Positions 9,792 to 20,667 of a stretch of 64,000 nt of DNA are shown here, piece after piece. The notes below the pieces were generated by a model. That model had not been told where the DNA came from. It did no database searches and saw only the letters and a list, made by a program, of their open reading frames with translations. The position numbers were made by a program, and so were the translations under genes. Every line of letters begins with the position of its first letter. Within the stretch, counting starts at the first letter, position 1. Source of the DNA: Lotmaria passim (taxonomy: Eukaryota; Euglenozoa; Kinetoplastea; Trypanosomatida; Trypanosomatidae); the NCBI GenBank assembly GCA_037349495.1, contig CP140197.1:1488001-1552000 (forward strand), written 5' to 3'.

Positions 9792-11032
9792 GTTGGTGAT
9801 GCGGCTTAGAGGGTAGGAAAGAGTGTGTCGTTACGCAACGCTGCGCAAATGACTGACAGTAGAAGAAGGAAAAATGAAACAGAGAGAAGGAAAAAAGAAG
9901 AGCGAAAGTCATATGCTGCTTCAAGCGTCATTTAGCGCACTTGCTTAGAACCGCAATAATAGCTGACATCTGAATAGGCTAAGAGGAACAGGGAGAGAGA
10001 GTTCAAAGGAAACAAACGGTGTCGTTTTCAAGCCTGAACCGTAAAACTGCCTGTTCCGCATTATACAATTCAGTAACACACACACATCTACAGTCACAAA
10101 AAAAAAAAAAAAAGCTCTTCAACATTAGCCACAACAACAAAAAAAAAGTAGACAGAAAGACACAAGCCAGTCCTGTAGAATAATCACTTTTTCGTTCGGA
10201 TTCAGTTGCCATAACACTAAGCAAGGCAAATAGTATTTGTTTTATGTGAGAAAAAAAAAAAGAAACACTATGTCGTGAAAGAAAGAACAAAAAAAAAGCC
10301 GCAACAGCGCCGGCCACCTCAACGTGGTGTTACGGTCCAGTACCCCGATTCCTAAAAGGAAGCCAAGAGCCAGCCAACGTCACTCTCGTGCGATATAGAA
10401 CTGCTCATGGCATCGGCAAACAGGTCAAGGGTAGAGTCGTATTCGGGGGTCCTGGAACTCGTTCTATGTCCGCACTACCCTAAATAGAGCTTACATGCGG
10501 CCACGCGGAGTGCCTACTTTCGTAAAAAAGCTGTAAGCACGACCGCGGTGGGCAGAGCAGTTCAACGCGTTTGAAATTAAAATAATAAAAAACGTCGGCT
10601 AAACAGATTCGAGATTCGACTCGCTGACATGAGGACTTCTGATCACAAGTGCACAAAAAGGGGCTGAAAAACAGAAGCGATAAAACATTCAATCAATCAA
10701 ACAAACAAAAAGGAGCAGGATGGACCAGAGGATCACACCAACGAGTCGATACAACAGAACAGGTAACAGATACACTTCTCCACTATCCTTCCGTCATACA
10801 GCACGGCGCATCACACGGGAGATGTCCAGCCCACAAACAGAAAATGAAAAGTGTGAAAGTACGATGCCGAAATTGTGAACAAAGTACTGTTATGCTGCTC
10901 TCTCTCTCTTTTTTTTTTTTTTGAAGTGTCCTGCCTGATGTACACATACAAAAAAAAAAAAAACTCGAAACACATGCTGACCGAAAAATAAGTCGTAAGA
11001 AAAAAAAAGAAAAAAGTGTAAACAGGAGAAAC
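9792..11032. other. Spacer, array genes 5-6
   Basis: AT-rich except for a less AT-rich stretch at about 10320-10570, listed separately as a doubtful relic. A TC/T tract on the plus strand lies at about 10899-10922. Confidence 0.55.
10320..10570 (-). pseudogene. Doubtful relic of a PH-like array gene
   Basis: On the minus strand a short stretch reads LFYESRHSAWPHVS, resembling the xFYHSLRxxxVQxWPHF stretch of type B and C genes with three residues missing. Farther along, in another frame, YDSTLDLFADAM loosely resembles the terminal helix block. The base composition is more coding-like than the surrounding spacer. The frames are broken and the rest of the gene cannot be recognised, so this is a weak call. 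Confidence 0.3.
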
Positions 11033-11623
11033 CTAACTAAACGTGGAAGCGGTGTCTGCTGTCGTGACGACGTCCTCCGCTTCTTGGATTTGCTGGTGCT
11101 TTTTCCCAGCGAACGTCACACCCTCCATCTCCGACAGCAGTTGCACCACTACTTTGTATGACGCCTCCGACGTGAGCCGGAGCATCCACGCATCGAATTC
11201 ACTTCCCCGCACACTTCGCGTCTTGTCTCGGCGCTGTTCGCGCGCGTTAACGAAGGAGGCGGCGGTGGACGACGCATCCCGCTGCATCGGGGTCACCAAC
11301 GACGAGGAGGGGACGGGAACAGCGACCAGCGCTATGTCGTCTGCCCCCGTGAAGTCCGGCACGGAGACGGCGGTACCCGTCACGCAGAGCGTCCGCTTCG
11401 CCTCCGCAGAGAAGCAGTCGTTGCATATAGCATCCATGCAGAAGTGCGGCCAGCACTGCACCACCTTTGGCTTGAGAGAATGGTAGAAAGCGTTGTTGGG
11501 GTGATTGCGACGACTAATAGTGAGTGTGCCGGTGCGCTTATCAAGTGTGAGGATCCGCTTGGACCAGTTGTGCCCGTCAACGACACCCTGCTTCAGACAG
11601 CTGACCTGCACTCTGTCTGTCAT
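11033..11623 (-). CDS. Small PH-like array protein 6 (type B)
   Basis: Function unknown; 196 residues from the ATG at 11623. Shows VQVSCLKQG, NWSKRILTLD, GTLTISRRNHPNNAFYHS, WPHF, AKRTLCVTG and VPDF. The insert is about 55 residues long. The terminal block WMLRLTSEASYKVVVQLL is at about 145-162. It has no DLxxIRxxW motif. It is closest to array proteins 5 and 7. PH-like fold inferred; no signal or membrane segment. Confidence 0.87.
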   Translation of the reverse strand: MTDRVQVSCLKQGVVDGHNWSKRILTLDKRTGTLTISRRNHPNNAFYHSLKPKVVQCWPHFCMDAICNDCFSAEAKRTLCVTGTAVSVPDFTGADDIALVAVPVPSSSLVTPMQRDASSTAASFVNAREQRRDKTRSVRGSEFDAWMLRLTSEASYKVVVQLLSEMEGVTFAGKKHQQIQEAEDVVTTADTASTFS

Positions 11624-12898
11624 TTCTTTCTTTAGAGCAAAAAAAAAAAAAACAAGTCAAATGCCCTGTAATTACTTTAACGTGAAGTGAGCAAAAGGCG
11701 GTGGTGGCAGCGATTTCATATATTTGAACAAGAGCGGGAAAAACTCGTTTTGAAAGCGAGTTGATAGCACAATTGAGTAAGAGAAGAACACAAAGAGGTG
11801 GTGCAGCTGTCAACTGTGGAAAAAAGAACCCAGGCCCAAAACACGGCGTCCTCGACAGCGTTAATTCCCTCATTGCTGTTTGCTGCCTCCAATTAAGGGG
11901 TTTCGTCCGACTGGTGCGCCTTCCTCCACAACTTCATTACAAAAAATGAAATGCAAAAAAAAAAAAAAACGGGCGTCGTTGCAGTTCCAATGAAATCAGC
12001 GTCTGGTTCGACAACGGAGGTTTGCTGTCAGAAAAAAAAAAAAACAGGCAACTAGTTCTTCAAATTTCAAACAGCCTTGAAGATGCGCAGAAGCGTTTTG
12101 CTTAACCTATTGCCCTCTTATTTCTTTGCGGTTGTTGGTGTTTCGAAAAGAAAAAAAGCGTGTAACTCTCTTTGTTGTAGGGGACTGCACTCTTCCCATA
12201 ACCCATTTGAAACTCCTGCAACGAAACTAGTCTGATTGCAAAAATAAACAATAACAACAAGTAAAGAGGGGCGCTAATTTGACGATACGGAACAACAACA
12301 ACAAAAAAAAAAAAAAGAAGTGCAGTTGAGCCCTCAACCCAAATGTAAGCACAGAGAAAACCAAAACACTCTACAAGAGCTTCTTTTTTTTTTTTTCTTC
12401 TAAATAGGATTAACAAAGAAAGAACGGGAAAAGAGGGTGTTGTAAAAAGTAGAGATGATATTGAAAGTGGTTTACTGGATCTCCAATAAAATAAAACCCG
12501 TTTTTCCGCCTTTTACTGCGTTCACATAAGGAAGGCGCACGCAAGCAATGAAAAAGAGGAAAAGAAAAACAAAAAAAAAAAACACTGATAATTCCAACTT
12601 TACGGAATGGTGGTGCTGTTATCCCGACAAGGAGAAAAGAAAAAAAAGGACCTTTTGAATAAGAACGACGAAAACAATGAAGTTTGCTGAGGACTATCTG
12701 TTAAAAGCAAAGCAAAAAAAAAAAGTCGAGTCAGAAAGACACGTCGGCGTCCTCACTTGCCCTGACAAGGAGACTGGCAGCGTTGAAGAGCTCCACAAAT
12801 CACGCTCTCGGAATCTCCCGCAGCGCCTGCGCCGCTCCTTCATCACTGCGAACCTATTCATAAGCACAAGATTCACCGCGGCGTAAGGCATTTACGAT
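11624..12898. other. Spacer, array gene 6 to pseudogene
   Basis: No intact gene seen. Contains A runs (about 11640-11652, 11956-11970, 12031-12044, 12303-12316) and a T run at 12383-12396. The part at about 12694-12890 may be the worn 3' end of the neighbouring pseudogene, but no family motif is left in it. Confidence 0.5.
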
Positions 12899-13250
12899 TC
12901 TAGAGGCAAGCTCATCGAGGCGGGAGGCAACAGGACGCCGACAAGCGCCACGTGGACGTGAGCAGCAAAGTCGGGTTGTGTGGCAACGTGGCCCAGCACG
13001 CAGAGAGTCCGCCTCGCTTCGATTCCATCGAGCGTGTCCTTCGGCGCAACAGCGCAGAAGTGCGGCCAGCGCTGGACGTTGGAGGGTTAGAGAAAACAGT
13101 AAAACACATTTTCAGGGTGGCCGCGCCGGCTGATGAAGAGAGCGTAACGGTGTAACGATCTGCTGCTCAGCAAGCGTGCGGACCACTTCATGAAGTCGAT
13201 GGCGCCTTGCTTAAAGCCCTCGACTTACGCTCGGTTCGACACGAGCATCT
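12899..13250 (-). pseudogene. Decayed PH-like array gene (type B)
   Basis: The minus strand still encodes, mostly in one frame, GFKQG, KWSARLL, ISRRGHPENVFY, then a stop, VQRWPHF and ARRTLCVLG followed by PDF. These are the successive motifs of type B genes, closest to array protein 7 (RRGHPENxFYHS). In-frame stops occur before KQG and after VFY, and the terminal WVLRF/helix block is missing. The normal start is replaced by a distant ATG before a stop. This is a clear dead copy of a host gene. Confidence 0.8.
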
Positions 13251-13260
13251 CGTGTGTAAT

Positions 13261-14522
13261 GATAAATAAAAACTCTTAGCTTAGAAGGTAATGGTACTAT
13301 GAGTAGGTCATGTGCTTCAGTGAATAGGCTCAGAACACAGAGGTACAAAAAAGTAAGCAGCAAGGCTATCGCCATCGTCTTTTGCAGAAGCGTGTATTCC
13401 TGCTCTGCTCCTCCACGGCTGAGAGCGTTCCAAAGAAAAGTGCCTTGCCACTGCAAAAGTAGTGCTCTAAGGCGTCTGTACGCGAGAAAGAAGAGTTGGT
13501 TGAAGAGAAAGAGAGAGAGAGAAAGAGACAAGAATGAGGGGGGTGAGCAAACTCAGGAAGACATCTTTTTTTTTTTCTTATTTTAAGGAAATGACGGATA
13601 TTTTAAAGGGTACCACCAGAGCTTGACGTCAACACCCCACACAGCACACCTCTTCGTGACAGGTGTTTTTCCGCGGAGCAGAGAAGAGCACAAAAGCTGT
13701 AGAAAGCCAAGTAGAAGAAAACCAAAAAAAAAAAAAAAGAAAGAAGGAAAAAAAAAATCCACGGTGTCATTATTGCATCCCTACAAAATCAGGCAGAAGA
13801 TAACTGATAGGTAATGCTCTTCTGTTGTTTTTCTTCAATGCTCAACTTATAAAAAAAAACAAATAGAAAGACAGAAAGATAGAACAATAATAGTAAAAAA
13901 AAAAAAACACAAACATGAGCGGAAAGAAGATAAAAAAGAGAAAGAGTGTCTTTTCTATTTTTCATCAGCCAACGCACACGCAGAAAGCACCATATTTACA
14001 TGAAACTCATAACGCTTGAGCAACGGGTGCCGAGAAAAAAAAAAAAAGCAAGGACAGAGAGAGCCCCAATTGAAGAAATCGCATTTTGCGATGATACACC
14101 TGCCTGTCACGGAGGAAAGCAGCGGTATAAGTACGAAAAGAAACCTGAAAAAAAAAAAACAATTAAAAGGAGCATAAAAAGAAGAGGTAATTATAGTGTA
14201 ATGTTCTTTTTTCCTTCTAGTAGAAGAAGGAGGGAGGGAGGGGAGGTTTATCAATCAGAACAGTGCCAATAAGTCTGGCATGATGATAAAAAAGAAAAAA
14301 AAAGAAAAGCAGTTGGGAGTTTCTTCAAAGAGTCGAGCAATTGAGGAAAATCTGTACCTGCTTCGATGACATGCGCTTCGTAAATTGAGCCGATGGAGCG
14401 GTGCTCCGCCTCTGTACATGTGCACGTTGTTCCTGCGTCAGCATTTTTTGCTTCACGCGCTAAACATGCGTAGACACCCCTTCATCACACCCATTGAGGG
14501 CAGTGGCAGAGGCAGCAGCTTG
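13261..14522. other. Spacer, pseudogene to array gene 7
   Basis: No gene seen. Contains A runs (about 13722-13738, 13895-13907, 14035-14047, 14149-14159), a GA-rich tract at 13504-13530 and a GGGA repeat at about 14230-14243. Confidence 0.6.
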
Positions 14523-15125
14523 TTACTGGTTACGCCGAAGATGGCTGCGTTGCTGTCCACTCTTTAAGTCTCCCGAGAAGTCGACGTGCAGTACTTCCCG
14601 CAGCATGTGCACCGCTACATCGTATGACACCCTCGAACTAAACCTAAGGACCCACACAGTGGACCTGCCAGCTCTCTCGCACTTCGCCCTGCCGACCGAA
14701 ACATCCCCAGGTGCAGAGGGATCTAAAGTCCTCACGAGCTGCGTCACATGCGGCTGCTGGTGCTGCTGATGTGAATATTGTACGAGCTGCATCGCCTCCA
14801 CAGCAGCTGAGGGAGGCAGTGGAATACCAGCGAGTGCCACCTCCCGCATCGTAAAGTCGGGCACGGGTGCCGTGGTGCCCAGAATGCACAACGTCAGTTT
14901 CGTTTTCCACGAGTAGAAATTGTCTTCAAAGACATCTCGACCGAAGTGCGGCCACGGCTGCACGGTGGTCGGCCGGAGAGAGTGATAAAACGTATTCTCT
15001 GGATGGCCACGTCGACTGATCGTGATGGTGCCCGTTCTCGCATCCGTTGTCAGGATACGGGGTGACCACTTGGTGGACGCAAACGTGCCCTGCTTGAGGC
15101 ACTCCACTTGAACTCTGTCGAACAT
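14523..15125 (-). CDS. Small PH-like array protein 7 (type B)
   Basis: Function unknown; 200 residues from the ATG at 15125. The frame is open upstream to 15212, but that part is translated CA/TA-rich spacer. Shows VQVECLKQG, KWSPRILTTD, GTITISRRGHPENTFYHS, WPHF, KLTLCILG and VPDF. The insert has a Gln/His-rich run (SHQQHQQPH). The terminal block WVLRFSSRVSYDVAVHML is at about 157-174. No DLxxIRxxW motif. PH-like fold inferred. Confidence 0.86.
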   Translation of the reverse strand: MFDRVQVECLKQGTFASTKWSPRILTTDARTGTITISRRGHPENTFYHSLRPTTVQPWPHFGRDVFEDNFYSWKTKLTLCILGTTAPVPDFTMREVALAGIPLPPSAAVEAMQLVQYSHQQHQQPHVTQLVRTLDPSAPGDVSVGRAKCERAGRSTVWVLRFSSRVSYDVAVHMLREVLHVDFSGDLKSGQQRSHLRRNQ

Positions 15126-16267
15126 GGTTGCAGGAAAATCGTGACCCAAGATGTCAGGGCGCAGATGAAAGCTGTTGTACAGGTTTGTGTGTTTGCGTGT
15201 GTGTATATACACGTATGTGTATTTAGATAGAGATCAGCTGAACGCAACGGAATCGGCTACTTGCCCGAAACGGAAAAGCTAATAGAGTTGTGAAAAAAGG
15301 CGTTGAAGAAGTCTGAGGGCGAACTTCAGATTTTCTTTAAAAGCTCTGCGTGAAAAGAAGCAAAAAAAAAAAAAAAGAAAAGCTAGACGCGTAGTGTGAT
15401 TTACAAGGAGAGTTACACCACTAATTCCAAGCAGAAAGATATGGCTTTTGTTTTCAATGGTGATGGTGAAGTCCTGCCTGCTCTGCAGTGACACTTGTGT
15501 TTTGAGGAAAAAGAACTGTCTCGCTCGCTGCTAACAGGATAAAAAAAAAAAAGGTAGTAAAAACTGTAGTGGTTAGCAAAGGCAGCCAGCGTCACGTCTA
15601 CGGAACGCTGAATAAAGCAGTAAATGACAAGAAAAATAGAGAGATGCAGCCGAGCAAGTAGAAACAGAGAGGAAAAGAAAGAAGAGCACGAAAGCAGTGA
15701 AAGAAAAAACAACAGCACGTGGTTTCCCCTTGGATCTAGAAACTCCATCTTTACGGCTACGCCAGATATGAGTGCTTTCGCATCTGTAAAGTAGTTCAAT
15801 CAGCCTCTAGCAGGAAATAAGAGAGAAGGAAGAGCTGGTGAGATGAAGTCACCTATCCAGACTTTGCCCACCAAAAGAAAAAGAAAACAACAGTTATTTC
15901 TTGCTAATCTGAGCAGCGCAACAGGCCTTTTTAAAGGGTGGTTGTCTGGAAAGGGGGGAAAAAAGAGTTTGCTTTTTTGTTGTTGTGGCGGTGGTGGTGT
16001 TGCATGAAAAGTTCACAATTGTGCATTACTTGGAAGTACAGAAAAAAAAAGAGCTTGAGTTCGTTTAGCTCGAGGTTGAGAGATGTAAAGCTGAGCAACC
16101 CCGGAAAAAAAAAACCAACGCTGATCGTAATACCACTTCAACGAGTGATGCGACAGTTGAATACGGTAATGGAATATGCTGACACACATACACGAAAAAA
16201 AAAAAAAAGCTAAGCCCGGAGAAGCACAAGGGCGAGTTATGAGTTCCATATACACGTATACATGCGG

Positions 16268-16300
<33 letters not shown>

Positions 16301-16628
16301 ACGGAAAAAAAGAATATATATATATATGTATATATATATGTATGCAATCCTGCACTTTATTATATGAATCCCGAAGGTGTTTTATAGCACGACACGAAAA
16401 AAAAAAAGTTGTAAAAGAAGACAAAGAGAAAAAAAAAAAAAAGACTGGCGTGAAGATCGCCAGCGAATTTCTTAAGCCTTCCACGCAAGCAGAAACAGCT
16501 TTCAATTTGACTGCAACGCTACACATGTTGCGAGCGTGAGGTGAAACCTAAAGAAGAAAGAAGCAGATTAAAAAAAAAAAAAGCAGCATTGTTTAAATAC
16601 AAAAAAAATGTGTAGCAAGCTTGCCTGT
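15126..16628. other. Spacer, array genes 7-8
   Basis: No gene seen. Has a TG/TA-rich tract at 15184-15216, A runs (15361-15376, 15540-15552, 16196-16208, 16429-16442) and a long AT repeat, listed separately. Confidence 0.6.
16268..16344. repeat. (AT)n microsatellite, interrupted
   Basis: Two AT-repeat blocks separated by an A-rich stretch in a spacer. Confidence 0.9.
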
Positions 16629-17378
16629 CTAATGCGCAGCATTCGAACGGCTCTTTGTTTTTTTCGACGGCTCCGGCACGATTGTCAGTAGTCCCAACCG
16701 CCCAGCAGTAAAGGACGGCTGTTTCCCGCCCGCATGAACGCCCGGCCGACTCTGCGTCCGTGAGAACTTCACATTGGGCAGCTGGCTCAGCATATGTAAC
16801 GCCACCGCGTACGCTGTTTTTGATGCAAATCGCAGTACCCACACGTCAAACTTGCCGGGCTTCTCCCGCCGCGTCCTCCCCTTTTCTGTAGGCGTCGGTG
16901 CAATAGTCACAAGACCAGCGGCAGGGATGCTCACATGAGCACCCGGCGGAGGAGCTGGCGTGTAATCCGGAGGGGGATACGGTGTCTCCGGCAGAGACGC
17001 CGCCTCCACGTTTGACAGCGGCAGCGGAATGCCGACCAGCGCCACCTCTTCTCCCGTTTGACTCGCCGTGAAGTCCGGCACCGCCGCGGTGGTGCCCAAG
17101 ACACACAGCGTCAGCTTCGCTTCAGCAGAGTAGAAGTCGTCGTTGAAGATCTCCGTCGAGAAGTGTGGCCACGTCTGCACCTCAGATGGACGCAGGGAAT
17201 GATAGAAGACATCGGTAGGGTGGTGGTGGCGGCTGATCGTCAGCGTGCCGCTCCCACGGTCTACCGTAAGGACGCGTTGCGACCAGTTGTCGACGTTGCA
17301 GGTGCTCTGCTTCAAGCAGTCCATCTGAACTCGGCTGGACGCAAAGGCGTACGGTGCCGCAGAGACAGGAAACGACAT
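16629..17378 (-). CDS. Small PH-like array protein 8 (type B, Pro-rich insert)
   Basis: Function unknown; 249 residues from the ATG at 17378. The open frame runs on to 17711, but the extra part is spacer with poly-Lys/Phe runs. A 16-residue leader precedes VQMDCLKQ, longer than in sister genes. Then come NWSQRVLTVD, GTLTISRHHHPTDVFYHS, WPHF, AKLTLCVLG and VPDF. The insert has a proline-rich part (PYPPPDYTPAPPPG). The terminal block WVLRFASKTAYAVALHML is near 178-195, followed by a basic tail. A downstream ATG before DCLKQ is an alternative start. Confidence 0.84.
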   Translation of the reverse strand: MSFPVSAAPYAFASSRVQMDCLKQSTCNVDNWSQRVLTVDRGSGTLTISRHHHPTDVFYHSLRPSEVQTWPHFSTEIFNDDFYSAEAKLTLCVLGTTAAVPDFTASQTGEEVALVGIPLPLSNVEAASLPETPYPPPDYTPAPPPGAHVSIPAAGLVTIAPTPTEKGRTRREKPGKFDVWVLRFASKTAYAVALHMLSQLPNVKFSRTQSRPGVHAGGKQPSFTAGRLGLLTIVPEPSKKTKSRSNAAH

Positions 17379-18379
17379 TTGGTGTGTATATGAGCACAGC
17401 AGATGTAAGCAATAAGTTCTCAGTTTCTTTTTTTTTTTTTTGCTCTTGTGTGTACTATGTGCCACGCCCGTCGTAAGCCCCTCAAAAAAAGAGCTACACA
17501 CTTGCGATTTCTTACGGCAGGTAAAACGTATTGAACACTGTGGAACAGCTAAAGAAGAAGCGGAACGAACAACAACAACAAAAAAAAAGAGACTATTTGC
17601 GCGAAAACCCGCCTGCATGTAGTTGCTGTAGAAATCTATAGGGGAAAATAGGGGGCGAGACGAGGTGAGGTTAGACTTATAGTTACCGCCAACTCCAAGA
17701 AGCTGCAACACTCAATGGGATATTCGTTACTGAGACGATGTGCACACGTTACTTAGAACAACAACAACAACAAAAAAAAAAAGTAGAGAGACCAGAAAGA
17801 AACAGTGACAATAGATGAAAGAAAAAAGACATTGTTTCCAAGGAGGGGGAAAAAAAAAGAGAAAATGCACCTTTTTCAAGCAGCAGTCACTTTCGTTCTG
17901 CTGAACGCTCACGACTTGCTGCGATTTCATTTTGCAGAGTTGTCAACAGCAAAACATGAATACACCAACAGAGAAAAAAAAAACGGCAAGAAAAAAAAAA
18001 CGCACGTGTGCTCACCGCCCACCACAGAAGGAGCACCGCACTGAGTTGGAAGGAAAAAAAAAAAAGAGCCTTTTCCAAATAACAGAGGTTCTTTCCAAAA
18101 AGGAGGTACGTTTCTTTTTTAAAGGTCAACAACAAAAAGGTGAAAAAAAAAAAGAAAAACAAGATGGGAAACTGAGAGGTGCTAATTAATGGAATAACAA
18201 AAAAAAAAAGAAGCGTTTACACACCTTCACTTTCAAAAAGGGAGAAACGATGAACGTGCTACGATAAGAAGCTGCGTATGGCGATCACTGAAAGAAAAAA
18301 AAAAAGACAAGAAAGTACGTTACAGGTATTAAAAGAAGAAAAAAAAAAAAAGAACAGCACAAGTAACGCAGTAAGAATG
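17379..18379. other. Spacer, array genes 8-9
   Basis: No gene seen. A runs near 17578-17589, 17771-17782, 17989-18000 and 18338-18350, and a T run at 17428-17441. Confidence 0.6.
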
Positions 18380-18961
18380 TTAGAGAACCGGCTTCTGTTG
18401 AGCCGTTGGCACCACTACCGGCGCCGTCGCGTTCTCCGGCAGTGGGAACCTCTTCAGCGCCTCGTCGTCCTTCGCGTGGCTCGGCTGGGGGCTCCTCCGT
18501 GCGTGTTGCGCAAGCACGATGGCATCCAGCAGCTTCACCGCGGCATCGTAGGACTCCTGCGAGGTGCACCGAATCATCCACGAGTCGTCCACGTCGCCGT
18601 TGGGATCGCTGCTCGGCGTGGCCGAGCCGGTGCCAGGGGTACAGGCACCCGTGCCGGTGCTCGTGTTGCTCTTCTTGTCATCGCCATCGAACTTCTGCAC
18701 AGGCACCTTCACACCAATCAGGTTCAGTGTCCTCTTCGCTTCGTGAGAATCGTGGCCATGGCCGGTCTGTCCTTTGCTTACGTGAGGCCATTTCTGTACA
18801 CCGAGGACACGCATGGAGTGGTGGTAGAGGTCCTTTGGGTGATTGTGGCGGCTGAGGGTAGCCGTCTCCGTCGCCACGTCGATGGTGAGGGTGCGGTCAG
18901 ACCAGTTCTCCGTGTCATAGCTGCCCTCCTTCAGCACCGGAATCTGGATGTGGCTGCTCAT
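18380..18961 (-). CDS. Small PH-like array protein 9 (type C, duplicated)
   Basis: Function unknown; 193 residues from the ATG at 18961. The frame continues upstream only to a GTG. Shows IQIPVLKEG, NWSDRTLTIDVATETATLSR, HNHPKDLYHHS, WPHV, AKRTLNLIG and VPVQKF. The insert is short and Gly/Thr-rich. The terminal block WMIRCTSQESYDAAVKLL is near 127-144. From the start codon to about residue 162 it is almost identical at DNA level to the next gene; only the C-terminal tails differ, and both end in PVL. PH-like fold inferred. Confidence 0.87.
   Translation of the reverse strand: MSSHIQIPVLKEGSYDTENWSDRTLTIDVATETATLSRHNHPKDLYHHSMRVLGVQKWPHVSKGQTGHGHDSHEAKRTLNLIGVKVPVQKFDGDDKKSNTSTGTGACTPGTGSATPSSDPNGDVDDSWMIRCTSQESYDAAVKLLDAIVLAQHARRSPQPSHAKDDEALKRFPLPENATAPVVVPTAQQKPVL
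18475..18961 (-). repeat. Duplicated 487-bp block, copy 1
   Basis: Matches 20181-20667 at a constant offset of 1706 bp. By eye I find a single difference, in the second or third codon of the gene (Ser/Asn). The match begins at the start codon and stops inside the coding region, so flanks and tails are unrelated. Confidence 0.9.
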
Positions 18962-20097
18962 GTGACCTTTAACGAAAACTCGTAGACAGGGTAACAAGAC
19001 AGTAGGCTCTGTGTTCACGAGAAAGGGCAGAGCGACGGGGAAAGCAAGTAAAGGAGGCGCTAGGTGAAAGAGGAGTAAAAAAAAAAAAAACAGAAGAAAA
19101 TGGCTCTTTATACCTCAACAAGAAAAAGAACAAAAAAGAAGATGGAAAACAGAAAGAGAAGCACTTGGTTGAGGGTGTTTCGCGATGAGTGAGAAAAAAA
19201 AAAAGATAATACGGAAGAAAAGTTGGTTGACGTTATGGAAGGGGCTTTTCACGAAGAGATATGGCTGCACATTGGAATAGTCCACATTTTTGTGCACTGC
19301 CATCAACTGTGTAAGAGAGAGAAAAGAAGGAGGTTTCCGCAAATGTCATTTTTGCCATCGTCGTTTACCCATTCTCCATTCACGCATTTTTTTTTTCCCT
19401 CTCTTTTATCTATCGGAATCGATCAGTTTCGCTGAGTTGAAGTTAGTTCTGTTATCTTGAAGTTTAAACACGACGACAAATATAGCAAAGTGCAGAACGT
19501 ACTGAGAAATGTGCTTTGCAATCTCCTGGCAGAAGTGATTTTTAGCTTTACAACAAGGGCACAAGATTTAAAAAAAAGGGGAGCTTCAAAAAAAAAAAAA
19601 ATGAAGTGATCGATAGCAAACCAGTACAGGGCTTCAAGGAAAGAGCGTATGAAAATACAAGGAGAGGAAAAGGAAAAGCCACACAGCCCACTTTTCTTTT
19701 TCAGATTTTACGTTTCAATGTCGAAAACGAGATGAAGGTGAAATCGGGGAAAAAAAAAAGAAAGCAAACCTGTGAAGTCGTTAGGAAGCAGGGACGCTTC
19801 TGCAGAGAATCGAATCACGAACGTGTTACCTTGCACTGACCCTCATCATGACACAGAGGTGAGACTTGAAAAAAAAAAAGACGTAGCTTTGCGAATACAG
19901 GAGGGAGGTACTCCGTTCATGCGTTAACAAGAGGGTGGAAAAAAAAAAAAGAAAAGAAACAGCAACCGTTGAGAAATACGAGGTGAAAGGGAATCAGAGC
20001 GCTTGCTCTTTTTGTTGCGTTTTAAGAGTCAACGTCAGACTTTTCTCCTAGTGCGGTCAACTCGCCAGCTCACTTGTCAGATGATGTCTTAAGCCTA
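18962..20097. other. Spacer, array genes 9-10
   Basis: No gene seen. A runs near 19078-19091, 19588-19600 and 19939-19950. It does not match the spacer upstream of the other copy. Confidence 0.6.
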
Positions 20098-20667
20098 CTA
20101 CAGCACGGGTTCAGCAACGATGCTCTGCACCGACCCTCCCACCGCCGCCGCCGGCATCGGAGGCGGGTGTGACGACCTCTCGTGGCTCGGCTGGGGGCTC
20201 CTCCGTGCGTGTTGCGCAAGCACGATGGCATCCAGCAGCTTCACCGCGGCATCGTAGGACTCCTGCGAGGTGCACCGAATCATCCACGAGTCGTCCACGT
20301 CGCCGTTGGGATCGCTGCTCGGCGTGGCCGAGCCGGTGCCAGGGGTACAGGCACCCGTGCCGGTGCTCGTGTTGCTCTTCTTGTCATCGCCATCGAACTT
20401 CTGCACAGGCACCTTCACACCAATCAGGTTCAGTGTCCTCTTCGCTTCGTGAGAATCGTGGCCATGGCCGGTCTGTCCTTTGCTTACGTGAGGCCATTTC
20501 TGTACACCGAGGACACGCATGGAGTGGTGGTAGAGGTCCTTTGGGTGATTGTGGCGGCTGAGGGTAGCCGTCTCCGTCGCCACGTCGATGGTGAGGGTGC
20601 GGTCAGACCAGTTCTCCGTGTCATAGCTGCCCTCCTTCAGCACCGGAATCTGGATGTGGTTGCTCAT
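20098..20667 (-). CDS. Small PH-like array protein 10 (type C, duplicated)
   Basis: Function unknown; 189 residues from the ATG at 20667. Residues 1 to about 162 are the same as array protein 9 except one Ser/Asn change. The tail differs: a Pro/Ala-rich stretch (HPPPMPAAAVGG) that ends in EPVL. The terminal block WMIRCTSQESYDAAVKLL is near 127-144. The near-identity of the shared part next to unrelated ends suggests a recent duplication or gene conversion. Expression of both copies cannot be told from sequence. Confidence 0.87.
   Translation of the reverse strand: MSNHIQIPVLKEGSYDTENWSDRTLTIDVATETATLSRHNHPKDLYHHSMRVLGVQKWPHVSKGQTGHGHDSHEAKRTLNLIGVKVPVQKFDGDDKKSNTSTGTGACTPGTGSATPSSDPNGDVDDSWMIRCTSQESYDAAVKLLDAIVLAQHARRSPQPSHERSSHPPPMPAAAVGGSVQSIVAEPVL
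20181..20667 (-). repeat. Duplicated 487-bp block, copy 2
   Basis: Counterpart of 18475-18961; see that entry. Confidence 0.9.
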
